Assembly (NCBI GenBank): GCA_033961575.1
Contig: CM066737.1
Location: forward strand, 63,198,771-63,262,770
Reading direction: 5' to 3'
From: Aselliscus stoliczkanus
Taxonomy: Eukaryota; Chordata; Mammalia; Chiroptera; Hipposideridae
DNA: 64,000 nt
The notes below the pieces were generated by a model. The model did no database searches, was not told the origin of the DNA, and saw nothing but the letters and a program-made list of their open reading frames with translations. Of this stretch, positions 60,985-64,000 are shown in pieces; position 1 is the stretch's first letter, and every line of letters begins with the position of its first letter. The translations under genes were made by a program, and so were the position numbers.

Positions 60985-61345
60985 TACCTTTCAGATTTTT
61001 TGGTCTTAGGGCCTTTTACCCTCTTACAAATATTGAGGACCCCAAAGAACATTTGAAATGTGAGTTATATCTCTTGCTATTTTCTTGTTAGATTTAAAAC
61101 TGAGGGGATAAAATAAAATACAAAAACACACAGGCACACACTTCATTTACTGTCAGAATGATGATTTATTTCAAGTTGTATAGCCTCTGGAAAACTCCAC
61201 CGTAGATTTGCGAGAGAATGCAAGTGAAAAAGTCAAATGTCTTAGTACTATTATGACAATTATGTTGACCTTGCATCCATCCCAAAAAGGGTCCCCATGA
61301 CACCCAGGAGTCCTTGGAGCACACTTTGAGAACTGCTGTCTGTGT
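60985..61345 (-). mobile_element. hAT-like DNA transposon remnants
   Basis: Left part TTTTTGGTCTTAGGGCCTTT and TTGAGGACCCCAAAGAACAT; right part TAGCCTCTGGAAAACTCCAC, GGGTCCCCATGACACCCAGG and a CAGTTCTCAAAGTGTGCTCC terminus read on the minus strand. The two parts may be separate elements. Confidence 0.6.
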
Positions 61346-61364
61346 GCATGGGACCAGTACGGAT

Positions 61365-61560
61365 GGGAGTGAAGCTTGAGACAGTTTAAACTCCCTGCAA
61401 TTACAGGAGGTGCTCAAACTGGTTACCATCAGCATCCAGACACTTCTGATTATGGCAAACTACTGCTTGAGCAGTAGTTTGGTCAAAAGTTTTCATTGCT
61501 TATGCATATTTCATTGATTGGCATATGAAATAGTTAATTATTAAATTTTTGGACACCCAG
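61365..61560 (-). mobile_element. possible mariner-type transposon fragment
   Basis: Minus strand: GGGTGTCCAAAAATTT (TIR-like) at about 61557-61542, then CATATGCCAATCAATGAAAT, and a stretch that reads CLDADGNQFEHLL before a stop, similar to mariner transposase C-termini. A perfect 11-bp hairpin lies at 61457-61480. Confidence 0.35.
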
Positions 61561-61799
61561 TTTCCTGATATTCCATGGTGATTTTGCTTGCTGCTCCATG
61601 AGGTATTTGATGTAAACAAGATCTCTTTCTCTGTTTCTCTGCATTTCCCCTATTCTGGAGACTTAGATACGATCTCTCTTTTTCTCTCTAGTCTAATAGT
61701 GGCTGGAAGAGAACAGCTCTTATTCCAAAAAAAGTAATCTCCCTGTTTCGAAGTAGGAATGAATATGTTTGCAGAGACCAATTCTATTTTACATGGTTG

Positions 61800-62313
61800 T
61801 CTTTTTAAAAACAGTATTAGCATGTTTAAAAAAATAACACGAGATCTGTCCCCTTAAAATTTTCAGTGTGTAGTACAGTAGTGTTAACAGATGTTGTACA
61901 ATAGCATCTCTAGAACTTTTCATCTTCTGTGAATGAAATTTTATATCTGTTGAAGAGCAGTCCCCCATTTCCCTATACCCTTAGCCCCTGACAACCACCT
62001 GTCTACTTTATGCATTGATAACTTTGACTACTTTAAATATAAGTGGAATCATGCAGCATTTGTCCTCCTGGTACTGACTTATTTTACTTAGCGTAATGTC
62101 CTCTAGGTTCATCTATGTTATAGGATATTTCTGGATTTCCTTCTTTTTTTTTGTGGCTGAATAATATTCCTCTGTGTGTGTGAGTGTGCGTGTGTGTGTG
62201 TCACATTTTCTTTATCCATTCATTTGTTGATGGATATTTAGGTTGTTTTCATCTCTTTGTTTTTGTGAAAAATGCTGTAGTAAACATGAGAGTGTAGGTA
62301 TCTCTTTGAGATC

Positions 62314-62356
<43 letters not shown>

Positions 62357-62715
62357 CCAGAAGTGGGATTGCTGGATCATATTGTAGTTCTATTTTTAAT
62401 TATCTGAGGAATCTCCATATTGTTTTCCATAACGGCTGCACTATTTTACATTTCCTTCATGAGTGTTTAAGCATTCCAATTTCTCCATATCCTTGCCAGC
62501 ACTTGTTATTTTCTGTTGTTTTTTGTTTGTTTGTTTGTTTTTTCTTTTATTTTATTATGGCCATCATAACAGATGTGAGGTGATATTTCATTCTGATTTT
62601 GATGTGAATTTCCCTACGAAGTGATGTTGAGCATCTTTTTTGTACCTGTTAGCCGTGAGTGTGTCTTTTTTGGAGCAATGTTTATTCAAGTCCTTTGCCT
62701 ATTTTTTAATGCCAA
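61800..62715 (-). mobile_element. old L1 3' fragment, antisense
   Basis: TAAGTGGAATCATGCAGCAT, TGGCTGAATAATATTCCTCT, CCAGAAGTGGGATTGCTGGA and CATTTCTCCATATCCTTGCC-like segments give the antisense ORF2 end and 3' UTR. A microsatellite has grown inside. Confidence 0.85.
62317..62356. repeat. (AT)n(AC)n microsatellite
   Basis: About 15 AT units then five AC units, inside the L1 fragment. Confidence 0.96.
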
Positions 62716-63101
62716 AGAGAAGCCATAATATGCTTCCTTTAAGGGAAAAATATATGTATGTATAGGGAAAAATAGTAAATAACAGGGTTTGGTACTATCT
62801 GTGGTTTCAGGCATCCACTGGGCGTCTTGGAATGTACCCCCTCTGGATGGAGGGTAGGGCTACTGTATTCTCCATTCTTTTTCCTTCTGAGTAAACAATA
62901 GAATCCACTGACTTTCTGATTTACTCTAGATTTCAATCTCTGACTTCCTGGTATATGTGCACAGAGGAAGCTGTGGCAGTCCTTGAGTCAGTGCATTGGG
63001 AGGCACGAGTATAGAGTTTTTGAATGTGCTGGATGTGTATGTGACCGATGATAATCACATCATGTCTCCCAGATGATGGAGTCAAAATATTTAACATTTT
63101 T

Positions 63102-63245
63102 TTTTTTTTTTAGCTGAGCCATCCTGCCACCTGTTGGCAGCTCAGTGGCAGCTCAGCTTGCGCTGGGCGATGAACTGCTGTTGCTCAGAGCTCAGCTCAC
63201 ACTCTTGAGCGAGCTCTTAACCAACTGAGCCACTCGGCCGGCCCT
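63102..63245 (-). mobile_element. SINE group C
   Basis: Reverse copy from TAGCTGAGCCATCCTGCCAC to GAGCCACTCGGCCGGCCC. Duplication of 18 bp, AAAATATTTAACATTTTT, at 63084-63101 and 63246-63263. Confidence 0.94.
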
Positions 63246-64000
63246 AAAATATTTAACATTTTTGAAATTATGAAAAAAATCATTGGAATTAAAGTAAATT
63301 CTTTAAAGAATGTACTAATAGCTTTTAAAATAATGACTTTTTTTTTGTTCTTTTAAGTTACTTTTTGGCCAAAGTGCAAGTTTTCAATTCGAAATCTACC
63401 ATTAGTCATCGTCCCATGACTTTAAGAATGGAGTATATATTTGGTTCTAATATATTGCTTTTATCCCCTTTGAAAGTGAGGGCCTGAATGTAACTCGGAT
63501 AGTTTGGTGTCACTAATACTGGTATTGGGTTTGACTTTTAGCTCTTAAAAAAGTTATTTTCACTTTGGAAACACTTTAGTGATGCATTGAATTTTTTTCT
63601 AAAGCTCTGTAATCCATTTCTATACATAAGACATAGTAGCATGTCTCCCACATACAAGGCTCACAACAGGCAAAATTCTATATGTCTACTTTAGATTTTC
63701 CTGTACAGTACATTGTTTTGGTTGCTTTTAAAACATCAAAGACATACCTGCTAGGTTGTGGGTTTTTGTCTTGACTTTTGAAAAGTTTCTGCACTACTAC
63801 TCTTTCTGAGGTTACGTATAGATTATAAAGTGCAGTTAAACCTTACGAACAATGATCCTTTAGACCTTCTAAGCATAAGAAACCATTAAATTCACATTAA
63901 ACTATTTCCTTGTATTATCAATTTATTTCAGCAATATCAAAATAGTCACTGGTAATGATACATTAAAACAAAGGAGTATTGGATTTAATTTCCTGAATAA

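Larger units (their letters stand above)
5775..64000 (-). other. DIAPH2: DIAPH2 intron upstream of the exon at 5635-5774
   Basis: I searched by eye on the minus strand for the preceding exons (the segments encoding the FEKMMEDMN and REMVVQYISAT motifs) and did not find them, so the intron is taken to run off the right edge. Apart from the elements listed separately, these stretches show nothing I recognise: 5775-7235, 8465-9495, 9670-10789, 11090-11897, 13050-13575, 14440-15490, 16045-16650, 17290-18235, 19545-20630, 21130-22665, 25475-26190, 26955-27990, 28315-29085, 32560-33175, 33340-34050, 50665-51530, 52025-52685 and 63265-64000. The first 100 bp of 21400-21530 looks like an L2/MIR tail. 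Confidence 0.6.

Noticed and set aside
5775..64000. Further DIAPH2 exons
   Set aside because: I looked for the reverse complements of the expected preceding coding segments and found none; short exons could still have escaped reading by eye.
1..64000. A new multi-gene system
   Set aside because: Only one host-gene exon and one single-exon gene are supported; everything else I could identify is repeat-derived or plain intron.

Overview
This is intronic sequence from a placental mammal. It carries one coding exon of DIAPH2 (the formin mDia3) on the minus strand at 5635-5774, and an intact, intronless RPA4 gene (RPA2-like replication protein A subunit) on the same strand at 2502-3347. RPA4 also lies inside a DIAPH2 intron in human, on the X chromosome, so the window is probably X-linked. 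About 95% of it is DIAPH2 intron, and that is mostly interspersed repeats.

Layout: 1-5634 is the intron downstream of the exon. It holds RPA4, a promoter-like CCAAT/CRE-like block just upstream of it (about 3369-3530), and a roughly 200-250 bp unit present three times in tandem (3691-4482). 5775-64000 is the intron upstream of the exon. It contains at least 27 tRNA-type SINE insertions, several L1 pieces (the largest at 38185-40916 and 46506-50002), older L2 and MIR remnants, two probable solo LTRs, hAT and mariner-type DNA transposon remnants, a 5S rRNA fragment and several microsatellites. I looked for the preceding DIAPH2 exons and did not find them.

The SINEs fall into related groups. 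Group A (about 105 bp) is a tRNA-like head ending in CACTGCCCTC plus an A-rich tail. Group B (about 330-465 bp) has the same head plus a long body ending in CCCCAATAAAATCTTT. Group C (about 150 bp) has a similar head and a GAGCTGCCAACAGGTGGCAGG-type end. One divergent group D copy is at 57962-58185. Groups B and D resemble, from memory, SINEs of rhinolophoid (Yinpterochiroptera) bats. A bat is therefore my best guess, but the species is not established.

I see no operon, CRISPR array, defence locus or other multi-gene system. The points most worth a second look are the RPA4 copy with a heptapeptide repeat expansion and its upstream module, the tandem triplication next to it, SINE copies that appear to carry 3' transduced sequence, two SINEs inserted successively at one site, and a short mariner-like MITE. 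Boundaries of old repeats are approximate, and repeat family names are from recognition, not from a database search.
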